Of a DNA stretch of 64,000 bases, positions 10,917 through 22,029 are shown piece after piece (position 1 is the first letter of the stretch; each line of letters opens with the position of its first letter). The DNA is from Eudorina sp. 2006-703-Eu-15. Its lineage: Eukaryota; Chlorophyta; Chlorophyceae; Chlamydomonadales; Volvocaceae. The translations under genes and the position numbers were made by a program. The notes below the pieces were generated by a model that had not been told where the DNA came from, made no database searches, and saw nothing but the letters and a program-made list of their open reading frames with translations. The stretch covers positions 124,001 through 188,000 of the forward strand of contig BDSI01000088.1 in NCBI GenBank assembly GCA_003117195.1, written 5' to 3'.

Positions 10917-13834
10917 TGCTTTGAAATAACAAATGGTACTTTGTAACAAGACGTTTTAGAGGACTGAGCGCCTGCAGAGACCCGCCGGGTCAGGTACGGT
11001 GCCGACGTACCGGTGCCTGACCGATGGACGACTACGAATGAATCAATGCATGGGTGAGGCCTCAAGCAGGAAGGGACGGTTAGCACATTTGGGTTGATTT
11101 TGTCACAGCGGGCCACATAAGAAATCATTAGCCCAGCAGGGCGCCGCTGACAAGAGAGAACGAGGCAGCTAGCTGCGAGGAACCTGAACCGGCATCCGGC
11201 AAGACAGCTACCTGGATGACCCGCGGGGTCCGCTGTAACATCCTAATAATAATACCTGAGCACGCAGAAGCATCCACTCCCACTGCGCACAGGACGCGGA
11301 TGAAGCCCAATGAAGCCGAACACCAGGGTGAACCCGACCCCCCTTCACAGGCCGGTAAGCAAGACGACCTTACGCCAGCCATCACCTCACCGGAACCAGT
11401 CCACGCCGACCTTGCTCGAGTTGTCAACGATTTACGGTATTGGAAGCCTGTGCCTGGCTCATAAGGACGATTCAGACCTGTTTATACCTGCCGATCTGGA
11501 GCGACGTTGCAGGACGAAATTCGATGGAACGTGGAGGCTGTGAAGCACAAAGATGAGCGCTGCGATCGCTGCCAGGGTCGAATAAAGCTCCAGGAAGTAC
11601 CCTGCTCAGATACCGTGGGGCATGGGCCCAATTCGCCTTTGCCAAAGTATGACAGGGCCTTCGCCTTGCTACACCGCAACTTGTGGCTTCATTGGCTGTG
11701 ACTGATTAGAATCATGTTGGAAGTTGTGGCACCATCGTACAGTGAACCCCACTGCTTACCCCCCTGCCGCATTGCTGCTGTAAAAACTTAGTATTTCGAA
11801 GGAGGTGGTGTAAAATGCAACTCTTTCGCCCCTCCAATTGCGGTTGACCTGCGGCTCACACAAATCTGTGTAATACCTGTTGGCGATGCAGCAAGCAACC
11901 CGAATGCGCTCGGCGAACTGCATCTACGAGTCCAGCCTGATGTCTGCACACTGCCGGCCGGCGAGGCCACTGTACCGTGCCTCCGTCGGGGCAAACCTGC
12001 GCTAACCGTAGAGGCACCGTGCGGCAACGTGTCGGCGGGGCCCCGCAGGCGACTCCCTTGGTAGGCACCAACGATCCATCCTTGGGACCCGCTGTACCAC
12101 GGACTCGAGGCAAGTCGACCATCACCGCCACGAAACCTCCTGAACAGTCCCCACCCAGGTGTGCCCGGCCGGCAGGTCAGTTGAAGAGCCACCCGGGCAG
12201 CAGGGCGGGCCACCGGAGCGCAACCCCGCTCAAGTACTGTACCTGCTCAAAGGGGCGGCTTCAACGCAGTCCGCCTTCGAGGAGTCGAATCATCCGCTAC
12301 CTATTGGATACCCAATACCGTAGCGGCTTGGGAACCACCAACACGCCTGACCTCCGCATAGGGCGCTACCAATTGGGTAAACGGCGGGAAAACGTGTTGA
12401 AACGCCATTCCTCCGACACCAAGCATACTCGACCCATCAACCTTGTCCAATGCCTTCCAATGACGCCGAGGCGCACACCATGGTTCCAAACACAAATCAT
12501 AACCTGTGACAGCGACGTAACGGCGCCAGGGCCGCCCCGTGAACCACCAAGCCAGCCTGAGCTCGTCCACGCCGCGAGCAGAAGCACCGAAACAAATGCA
12601 AGGAAGACCATGAACTCAACCAGCACGTCAATCAGCCGTAACGGTTGGGTCTCCTTTTCGCCGATATGCCGATCCCGGGTCCCGGACATCATCACCACGA
12701 CGAGAGCGGACGGGGTTCGGCTCATGCGGGTTCATGGCCACTTGGCCAGTCGGTCGGTGGGGCCCCAAAGGGAGCTGCCAGACAGACCCCACCACCGCAG
12801 CGTCATGGCACGAACACCAGGTACGGCACGACCCGACGCACGCGAAGGACGCGACGCGAGGAGGCCGCAGGGCGCAGGCCGCAATGCTTGTGCGGGGCTG
12901 GGGTGCTCCACTTGTGCAGTTGTACGGCAGTACGGGAGGCCGGGCAGTCCACTCCGGGGGGGCTTCAGGACCGTGCACCCGCCGCCGCCGTTATGGTTTT
13001 TGTGGAGGAGGCTTATATGACCTGGGCCCCGCAAAAATGACAAAAAGCATAAAAATGACTCTTCGCTGCCGTGCATCGCTACCGCCCGCCAGATATGGGA
13101 AACCGCAGTCCAGCCGACCGCAACGGGTCAGAGGGAGGACCCGCACCCCTTCCCCCGGACCTGGCACTTGCCACCGACAAGACATCGGTACTGAATCTTC
13201 AGCAGTTTCCAGCAATGTCCAGACGAATTTGATCATCCCAACCAACATCATCAGACGACACAGTACGGCACTCCAAAACAAACAAAGTCTCCCCCGGGCG
13301 GCGCGCGGCGGGGAGGGCCTGCGGTAAGCCGGTCAGGCCGATCCGTGCGACCGCAGAACGGAATCAAAACAAAAGCTGCGATGGTGCGGCACCCTATCTG
13401 GTTGCGTCATGGCACCAGCTAACCCATTGCTTCATTACCGCTGCCCGCCCAGGCTTCGTCCATGCAGACCGCATCGGCCACGTCGGACTCGGTATATATA
13501 TCGCTTTTGCTGCTGGGCACCCGCTGCACAAACAATTCTAGGTTTGTTGCGTTCGGGAAGTTGGGGACGTTCGTTTCACGTAAAGGTCCAAGCTTGTGAG
13601 GCAACCTCCACACCCCGCACCTCCACCCTGTTCGCTCGCGGCAGCCGTTCGTTTCTGACCGAGAGGCACGCCAGTGTCAGGGCACACATACTCTTGATCT
13701 ACGTGCGCAACAGGCTGCCTTCTCCTCCCCTTTGTTATGCCGACCGGGGAAGGACCTCGGTGCCCCGCCCCACTGCGGTGCGCCGCCCCACGCCATTATG
13801 CCGCCCCCGCGAACGCTCGCTCGCTAGGACAAGG
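10917..13834. other. Unassigned 2.9-kb spacer
   Basis: No conserved exon was recognised. A 347-codon open frame on the plus strand (11977-13020) has scattered composition without domain-like features and is not called. A minus-strand frame around 12.55-12.66 kb could encode one hydrophobic helix, but has no supporting neighbour exons. Some of this may be the 3' UTR of fimbrin and promoter DNA of the hydrolase gene. Confidence 0.35.
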
Positions 13835-16800
13835 TCAAAGGGCGGGCCCGATTGTCGTACCCGCTGGCGCCGCCGCACTCGCCGCCAGACCTGTTGCAGC
13901 AGCGGTCGCAGTCGCGCCGCCTGCTGCCACCACCGCACCGGCCCTCTTCCGGTCCAGCGCCATGAACGACGCGAGGAGCAGGAGGAGCAGGTTGGGTCGG
14001 GCGGCCACCACGTCCTGCCAGCCGAGGAAGATGACGCAGCCCAGCTTCCGTGCGCAGCTCAGCAAGTACCTGCGGGCAGCGTCGGGGCCGGCGGCTCAAT
14101 GGCCCTCAACACAACTCACCGGGAGGACCACCAGAGCGGATGCGGCGGCATCTGCGCATGGCCCCTGCGGTACCTTCAGATGACCGACCGCGCACAGACG
14201 CTCAACTTGGACAACTGCAAAACGGTTTGCAGCAGTGAACCAGATAGCACAGTGTGACAACCAACGCAACACGGCAATCCTCTGGCGCAAGAACGGGCAG
14301 GAACGGCGCAGATTACGGCTCCGGGCTGCACTGGGTCGCACCCCGACGCCGACGCCCATGCGGCCAGCCACGCACCTCGCGTTGCTGCCGCGCTCCTCGG
14401 CGTTGCGGCCCGGCAGCACGTACTTGCAGTTCACCGAGCGCGGGCAAATGGCGGCCAGCAGCTGCAGCAGGACGCGCCCCTCGCCCAGCCGCTTGTCGGA
14501 GAAGCTTGCCAGCGGAGTCCAGGGCAGCTGCGGAGCGACAAGACCAAGATCGGCACCGGGAACAGCCGGCTCCGACGTGGGCGGTGCCGCGGTGCCGGCC
14601 GAGCCGCTGGCCGGTGGAGCTGCAGCGGCCGCCGCGGCCGCTGCGGCCGCGTCCATGAGTTTGGTATTGGCCCAGACGAGTACCGCCTTCTCGACCTCCA
14701 CGTGCGCCCGCGTGCCCCGCTGCGGACTTGGCGCATGCGCCCCGTGCTGCGCCCCGTGCGGCGATGCGATGTCATGCCCGTGCCACGGCGTGTGGGCGAA
14801 GCTGTGGCTGTGACCCAGCGGTTGTTGCTGCTGGTGGAGGCCGGGGCTGGCCGGGATGTTGTACTTGGGCGATGGCGGCGGCGGAGGCGCCGGAAGGGAC
14901 TGCGGCGCCGCGAGGCCGAGCAGCATGCCCATGTGGTGCCGCATCATCTGGAACACGAGGGACAGGGTGGCCCGCCTGTGGCCCTGCGTGCACATCGGCA
15001 ACCCAGGCCGTTATATTCAAGCTCGTGGAGATACCGTAGCCCACCCGATGCGCACCTGTTCGTTTTTCCGGGTTTATTTCTTTTTTCGATTTAAACCCCA
15101 CCCGATGCGCGCATAAAACTGTCGCCGCGCCATCTGCGCGCCGATGCAGACAGAGCGATGGGACGCGGCCGCCAGCTGGCGACGATGTGCGACAAAGCCA
15201 CAAAGGATTTGTAAGTACATACAGGGAGGGACCCCTCCTCCTCCTTCCCCCCAAAACGCACCAGCGCCAGGTCAAGACCTCCTATGTTGACCAGCGGCGG
15301 CATGGCCAGCTGACGGGTGCAGACCTCGATGACCAGGTTGCAGTTCTGGACGCTCAGGATCTTGCGGAGCTGCGCGCAGCACATGGAGGAGGAGCCGTCG
15401 GCTGGACGAATTCATTCACAAATCAGGATGCGCAGCGTGAGCCAGTCAGTAGGACAAACTGCCAGGCCCTGCGCAAAAGCGGGCTCTGCACGTCTCACGA
15501 CCTGGACCGGACGGAATGCCAACACGCAGCAGCGGCCCCACCTTGTCCTTGAACGGCGGCCGGAAAGCATCCGCCCAAGGCACGCAGCCCGTCTGGATCG
15601 CCTCCAGCGCCTTTGTGACAAGGGGGGAACGTAAGACGCTGTTGGAAGGACCCCCGCGACACCTTGCAGCTCGTCGGGGACTGCCACCACCCTCGGCAGG
15701 TGCAGTGCGCGCCTCCGTCGCCTCTGTCTATCCTTCAGAAACGACGAAGCGTAATTGCGACCGAACGCAATGACCAACATCCAGAGTCGCAAACCATGGA
15801 AGCAGGACCGACCGTCCGTCCCTGCTGTCCTGTCGGTCCCTCCTGGTGTCGCAAACGCCTCCAAACGATGCGGCGGCGGACGGTGTGGCGCACGTGACCC
15901 CCAACACGGTCCTGTGGCCGCAAACCCTCTGGTCAACCCACCTGCAGCAGCGGCCAGCCCGTGGTGACCTCCTGCTCGAACAGGGACGAGACGTGGATGC
16001 CGGGGTCCAGGCTGTTGAGCCATAAGCGCAGCACGCGCTCCTCCTGTGGCGGCGGCCAAGACAGCGCCAGGTGGTGACATGCGACATGTGACAGGCGGCA
16101 CGACAGATCCATGACGTCGGAGCCTGCTTGACCAGGACCCACATGCCGCATCCATGCCGATGAGCCTCATGGAGGCCAGGTCGTCGCGGCCGGCCTCCGG
16201 GTCAAAGCTTTCTCGGTGTACTCGCCTTGTAATGGGTGGACCAGCAGGGCTCGGTGCGCTGGTGAGGCCGAACTCGCCAACCAGGACTGGTTGGCGAGTT
16301 CATTCTCACCAGCTCTCCGAGCCCTGCTGGTCGTATCCACCGCGACCGTATCCAGACCAGGCAGGCACACACCGGCATCGGACACACCGACACAGCTCAC
16401 TGGTTCCTGACATCCTTGCCATCGGTTTCGTTTCCCATCTCGCGGCTCAGTTTTCTTTCGCATAGCTCTCTCGTAGCTCTCGGCATCGGACGACGCCCCA
16501 ACGGCCCCACCTGGTCTTCGCCCTCCGCATCGTCATCCTCGCCGCTCCAGAGCATCCCGGCCGCCGGCCGCATCGCCACATCGTCAGAAAGGTGCCCCTC
16601 GCCCCCTGCGCTGCGGTGCTGCTGCAGCTGTTGCTGCTGCCTCCTCCGCTTCTCCCGCTGCTGGTGCTCCTGCTGCACGAGCATGTTGTGCTCGGACAGG
16701 ACGTCCTTGGGTGCCCGGTCGCCCGCGCTTCGATGCCGTCGCGCGACAGAACCCCCAACCGACAAGCTCTGACGCAACGGCGGCAGCGGCGGCGCAGGCG

Positions 16801-19051
16801 ACGCGGGCAGCATTTTGGAAGCGGCGGTCCCGGCGGCCACCGCCGCGACCGCCGGCGACACGCCGGCCGTGTCCGCACCCTGATCGTTGCCTGTCACGGG
16901 GTCGGGAGACCCTCCGTCGCTGTACGGCCGATGCCCGCTCCAGCTGGAGGTGCTGCTGCTGCCGTCGTCGCTGCGCGCCGTGTCCGCAGCCCCCGTTACA
17001 GGCCTGCTGGAAGGCATCACCGCCGCCACCGGTGCCTTCGGCTGCAGCCCCTCTCGTCGTCGGCAGTGCGCGAGGAGGGCCCACGTCAGCAGCACAGCTC
17101 GCAGTCCAGGATGGCGGCACTGCAGGTGTTCGGCCCGCAACCGGGGCAGCCGCAGCCCGCAGACTGGCGACGCACTAGCAAGCACCCCAGACAGCGTCTC
17201 GGCAGCGGCGGCCCAGCGCCCCTCCTCATCGCCCGGTGGTGCCGGTGACGGCCGCTCAGTCACCGACGGAATAGGATCGGACAGCGAACCCCTGAGCTCC
17301 CCAGCTGCCACGGGTGTCGAGCTCGAAGCCATGCCATCACGACCGTCGGTTGCTGACCCGGTCAACGACTGAGCCAGGTACTCCCAAACAGCTATCCCCA
17401 GGGAATCATGCGCGGGCCCGACCGCGATAGGCAAGTTCAGGGTTTTGCAAGGAAGGGCGTCAGCGTCGCCCCTGCAGCCGTCAGCTCCGCCGGGCAACGT
17501 CACGGGGGGAGCTCCACTCTGGCCCACCTCCCTCGCCTTCGCTGAGGCCGCCGCCGCACCGGGTGCGGTCGCCCCCACCCCAGCCGAGGTTACGTGAGAA
17601 GGCCGCACGTCTCCGGCCTCACCGGGACGACTGCTGCTGGACTGTCGTTCCGACGGATCCATGCCACAGCGCTGGATGCCGGCCGCAAGCCCCTGGGGTG
17701 TAGTGACGGTGTCTCGAGCTGGCGGTAGCTGCAGTTGCGGCCCTGGCGCCGCCGCCTGGCCAGATGGGCCAACGTCCTCCGTAGACGGTGTCGGTGGGCC
17801 GGAGGAGGAGGCTCCCGGGCTTTCGACCTGGTCAGGGTCGGTGGATGCTTCCGCAGCGAGCTGTACAGCCCATCGTTCGAGACCAGCCACTGCCCGGCGG
17901 GCGGCGGCGGTACCCGGCATGCAAGCCCCCGACTGCCCTGAAACCTCTCGTGGATCTCCCGTGGTTGCCGTGTGGCTGGCATTTCCAGCTGTGCTGCTGG
18001 GAACGTCAATGCGAAGGCTGCCGTGCTTCAACCCACATCGGGCATCGCGCATGTGCGAGAGGGACGCCGCCGCAGTGCTCCCGGTCCCCCCACCGATGCC
18101 GTTGGAGGATGTGGGCACTCCTGATGAGGGCGCCACGAGGAACTGACGACCGGCCGCCGGCAGCACCTGAGGTTGGCCGACGCAAATACACCGTGCCGAC
18201 GGAATCAGGGGCCAGAGGCTCGGCAATATCATCAGTATGACCTGAATTGGCAACCGTCTGTCTCCCGCCTGCAATCGGCCCCTCACCTGGACAGCAGACA
18301 ACCGCAAGACCTCCAGGCAAAAGTCCGTCAGACATGAGACCTGCACACGGGAGGAAAGACGTTGCATTGGACCCTGTCGTGCGCCGACACACGACACTGC
18401 AACATACAGACCTCGCACGCTGCAAGGCGATCGACGCCAATTCCCTGAACATCACAGCCTTGGGCTTGAGCACAGCTGTGGCACATCTGGAAGTTCTCGA
18501 GTGCTTCGTCACTGGTGAGGTTCCACACGCCGTCGCTCCAGTTGATTGCCCTCTCGTCAAGGCTTCCGGGAAGGGCAGAGCTTAATAACTTGCTGCGTTC
18601 ACGAAGGAAATATATACCCAATGAAATTAAGCTACCAACGGTCCTCGACGCGCACAAAAACGGCAGCTGGAGCTCACCACAACACTGAACCACTCCAGCA
18701 CAAACTCTCCAAGGCTTCCTGTGTGAGCGCACTGGCTGTACGAGATGATTGTTGGTTGAGGACTTCCCATACAAACAACGCTTCCAGTGGAGGGGAATCC
18801 AGATGGCTGACAGTTGATTCCGAAGCCGTCACAGTCCGAGGTAGCTCCTTTGCATGTGGGAACTCCTCCTGTCCTGTTGTGTTGTGCCATTTCGGCGGCA
18901 GCTGGGGCGTTTCACCCGTTGACATTTCAACAAGCTCGGTGCCACCGCGGCTGAACACGCCCATCTCAGTGCAGTGCTCTGGTTCATGGTTTCGCCGAAT
19001 TCGAGGAGCACCCAATGCCCTCAGAGAGAAAAGTGACAACAGAAGTGACAT
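13835..19051 (-). CDS. Fimbrin/plastin-like actin-bundling protein with large insertions
   Basis: Exons: 19051-18678, 18592-18412, 18268-16401, about 16225-16143, 16043-15942, 15610-15542, 15369-15262, 14983-14376 and 14069-13835, about 1,200 residues. Fimbrins cross-link actin filaments through four calponin-homology (CH) domains. CH1 is shown by SVLCKLLSSALPGSLDERAI, GCDVQGIGVDRL and GDRRLPIQVILMIL. A CH2-like segment is RAEHLQCRHPGLRAVLLTWA (near residue 554). CH3 is EERVLRLWLNSL, AIQTGCVPW and NCNLVIEVC. CH4 is WANTKLM, SFSDKRLGEGRVLLQLLAAI and ARKLGCVIFLGWQDVV. The family is usually about 600-700 residues; the excess is low-complexity sequence before CH1, around CH2 and inside CH4. No EF-hands were seen. 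Phases agree at every junction except exon 4 to 5, where my donor leaves one base too many, so that boundary is wrong or a small exon is missing. The start is the first ATG in frame and is tentative. Confidence 0.85.
16235..16341. repeat. 107-bp near-perfect palindrome in fimbrin intron 3
   Basis: Two arms of about 50 bp pair with few mismatches around the centre CCAACCAGGACTGGTTGG. The outer ends are GGTGGA...TCCACC and the arms share CCAGCAGGGCTCGG and GCTGGTGAG. The palindrome lies between the exon 3 donor (16400) and the exon 4 acceptor (16226), so the pre-mRNA would contain a long hairpin. It could be a foldback (MITE-like) insertion or a small-RNA hairpin source; the sequence alone does not decide. 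Confidence 0.85.
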
Positions 19052-20047
19052 TCTCAAACCCTCAACCGGAATTCACCGCCATCTGTCACTACACTGTCAA
19101 ATATCACTAGTCATATATTGATGGCTACTTCACGAATGACTGTACGAATCTGTTTTACATGTGTGCTTAGGTGGGAATCATCATCATTATTATTAAGGAA
19201 TTGCCGTACGAGTGCCTGCAGAGTGAATGAAAATTTGTGCAACGCACCAAGGCGCCACTCGGGAACAAGAATTGTCTGCGGCGTATCCTGTTCCCGATGC
19301 CATGACACCATACGATAGGTCGTGAGGCAAGTCCGCCAGCCCGCACGACTGGCTTGAAGGATTCATGAATTTCACATACACAAAACACTCAAAGATTGCA
19401 TTGACAACGGTGCCGGTTTATCGTCACTGTTGGGACACGAACAAGGGGGACGGGGCAGCTGAAATGGCCATAGGCTGCTGGAATGGCAGGCCCGCCGATC
19501 GAACACAATGATTCATGAGTTTGTGGGCAATGCCACACGTCCGCTCCCGCTTGTTGGCCGCACTTCCAGGGGCACGAGTCCCATGAGCCCCAAACCCGAC
19601 TCGCACAACTGCCACGCGCATGCAGCTAGCAGCGGCCAACCCATACCACATGCGGTAGTCCATATACATCCTATCTACGCCTTCCACCCGGAAATAGCTG
19701 CGCTAGTTCGATATCCGCAACAGAACAAGGTCCGCCAAACCACCATCCACGACCGTGCAGCAGTCCCAATGGCATCCACTTCAAGTCGCCCTTGGCCGCC
19801 GGTCTCCCTCCTGGCTACGTGACTCGGACGCGCTCTCGGGGGACGGATTCCGTATTGCGACGCGGCGCAGAACCAGCCAAGCTTCGTATCAACCCAAGCT
19901 CAATCATAGTCCCACCTGCACAGACGGCATGCTTTGATCGCCACTGCCGCTGACCCCAGCTCCAACTCCGCCAGGTCGTCCCCAACGTCACACCCATACC
20001 AGCCTGCGTCTCTGTCCACCTCCCCAGGACCCAGCCAGTCAACTCGC
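19052..20047. other. Spacer between U2A' and fimbrin genes
   Basis: About 1 kb lies between the stop codon of the U2A' gene and the first fimbrin ATG, both on the minus strand. It should hold the U2A' 3' UTR and the fimbrin promoter and 5' UTR. No other gene was recognised. Confidence 0.5.
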
Positions 20048-22029
20048 TCAGCTCACGTCCATGCCCTCCAGCGGCTTGCCCCCGTTGGCCTCAGCCTCCC
20101 CGGCCCCAACCGCCATCTCAGTCGCCGCTTCGGCAACCGCCTCCGCATCCACCTCTGCGGCCGCCTCGGCAGCTGCCTCGGCTGCCGTATCCGTGGCCAT
20201 ATCGACCGCCATCGGGGCAGGCTGGCCCCCATCCCCGGATCCCTCTACTCGAATCTCCGATGGCATGTGACCCGATTTGAGGGCCTCCTCCAGTCGGTGA
20301 ATCTCCTCCAGCGTCTGCGCGTTGGCAATGGCCGCTTTAATCGCTATAAGCTGCTCCTGACTAGGCGCTGCCGTAGCGTTGACCGCCGCGTTCCCGCCGT
20401 CGCCGTTCGCCGACCCTTGCCCGTCATGCTGCTCCTCGCCACCGTTCTCACGAGGCGGCGCGACACCCGCCTGCTGCTGCGCCGCGGCCAGGTCCTCATC
20501 TGGCTCAAAGGTTTTGGACGCGTGGGTCGCCTGCGCCTCTTCTGAGGAGAACATCGCCTTCGCCGCGTCCCGCTCCTGCAAGATAGCCCATGCCATGTCC
20601 ATGACGAGGATTTAAAGCCAGACAGTGTCGATGCTATAAAAAATGCATCGTCCACCGTCGTGCATCGGCATTTCATGCTGCATGCAAGTGTTGGAGCCCT
20701 TGCCAGCAACCCTGATGTGGGACCACCTCACTCACGACGTTCGTGTATCTTAGTTGACCCGCTAAAACAGCAAGTATAGAGCAGCTGGTGCGTAACCTGT
20801 AGATTAAAGCCCAGCATTTGACTCACCTTTTGTTTCACCTTCTTGAAGTCCAGCACTTTTAAGCGCGGCAGTTTGCTGATGACGTACAGCCTGTTGGTTT
20901 ATCAGCATGCACTGAAAATTCTCGTGTCGCCGTGTACAGCACACCAAGGCAAAATACGGTAGCATGACCCGGTGCTGCAAGCTTAGCATCCATTAGACAT
21001 TGGCCAGCTAGGGCTTAGCATCATCAAAACTCGTCGGCTAGGGCTAGGGCCTCCCTGTGTATAGATGAAGCTCCACCACCAATGCGCCATGTCAGCACCA
21101 GTTACGTACAGCGTTTCCCCGCTACAACCATGAGGGTATGCTGACATTCCCAAGCGCATACCGAAACCTGAGCACACCGAATGGAAGCGTGCTATCCTGC
21201 AGTACGTTTCTGGGCACTCCGTACCTGTAGTTGGGTTTCGTGACGACCGGGTTCCCGTGCAAGGACAGGAGCTCTAGCTTTGGCAGCGTTGAGAGCGGAT
21301 CAATGTCCTGCAATACGCAGGCATGCATTAAGTTTTCCGGAATTGTTTGCGGACGGCATAGCCTGTTAGGGAACTGGGCCTCACCTGCAGGTTGTTTATC
21401 CGGTTATTAGTCAGCACTAACGTCTCTAGGTGTGGGATGAACTCTGCAGGCAGGAAACGCGTGGGCACATGTTAGTGTACGCGCACCCCTGGTGAGGTGA
21501 TACCGTACAAACACGCCAGCCCTCCTACCTTCCAGACCCCGCGCTATCCTCGCTACGCGGTTATTGCTCATGAGCAGCTGCTTGAGCCGCAGAAGCTTGG
21601 GAAAGCCATCAAGTCGCACAATAGCGTTGTCCGAGAGGTCGATGCTGTCAAATTGGTTCTGTGAGCCAAGGTCGCAAACCTGGTTTAATCTCTGACAGTT
21701 GGCCATTGCACCAGCACTCCAATCAATCAAATAGCTGAACAGAGTGTCCCACAAGCCGCCGGCGTGTCTATATCGGAGCCCCGCGAACCGCACCTGTGTC
21801 GCGCCAAGGTTCTCTATAGCAGCAATTTTGTTCCCTACAATTCATGAATAACCATTTGGAATGACAAAATGCTGCAACTATCAGTATTGTCAAGGTGATC
21901 TTGCTTACCGCGAATGTCAAGTTCATAAAGTTTAATGCAGCTCATATACTGGGGGCTACGTAAGATGAGCTCTGCAGTAATACGTCCTGGCAGCCGGGGA
22001 CCAACCCCGGCCGCTGGGCGCGCCTCCAT
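20048..22029 (-). CDS. SNRPA1: U2 small nuclear ribonucleoprotein A' (U2A')
   Basis: Seven exons, 22029-21909, 21834-21794, 21658-21529, 21443-21385, 21307-21225, 20890-20827 and 20575-20048, join in phase to 341 residues. U2A' pairs with U2B'' on U2 snRNA stem-loop IV in the spliceosome. Leucine-rich repeats are evident: ELDIRGNKIAAIENLGAT, QFDSIDLSDNAIVRLDGFP, LKQLLMSNNRVARIARGLE, LETLVLTNNRINNL and LELLSLHGNPVVTKPNYR. The cap LYVISKLPRLKVLDFKKVK follows. The last exon keeps the C-terminal block ERDAAKAMF ... TFEPDEDLA ... AAIANAQTLEEIHRLEEALKSG typical of the family, then adds an Ala/Glu-rich tail. Human U2A' has 255 residues, so the excess is mostly a Gly/Glu/Asn linker and this tail. The first ATG (22029) gives a slightly long N-terminus (MEARPAAGVGPRLPG) before ITAELIL. 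Identification is firm. Confidence 0.95.

Noticed and set aside
12366..12725. Minus-strand frame with a hydrophobic stretch VLVEFMVFLAFVSVLLLAAW
   Set aside because: Could be one transmembrane helix, but no other exon, start context or conservation supports a gene.
11977..13020. 347-codon open frame on the plus strand
   Set aside because: No domain-like segment, scattered composition and no neighbouring exon; long chance frames are common in GC-rich DNA.
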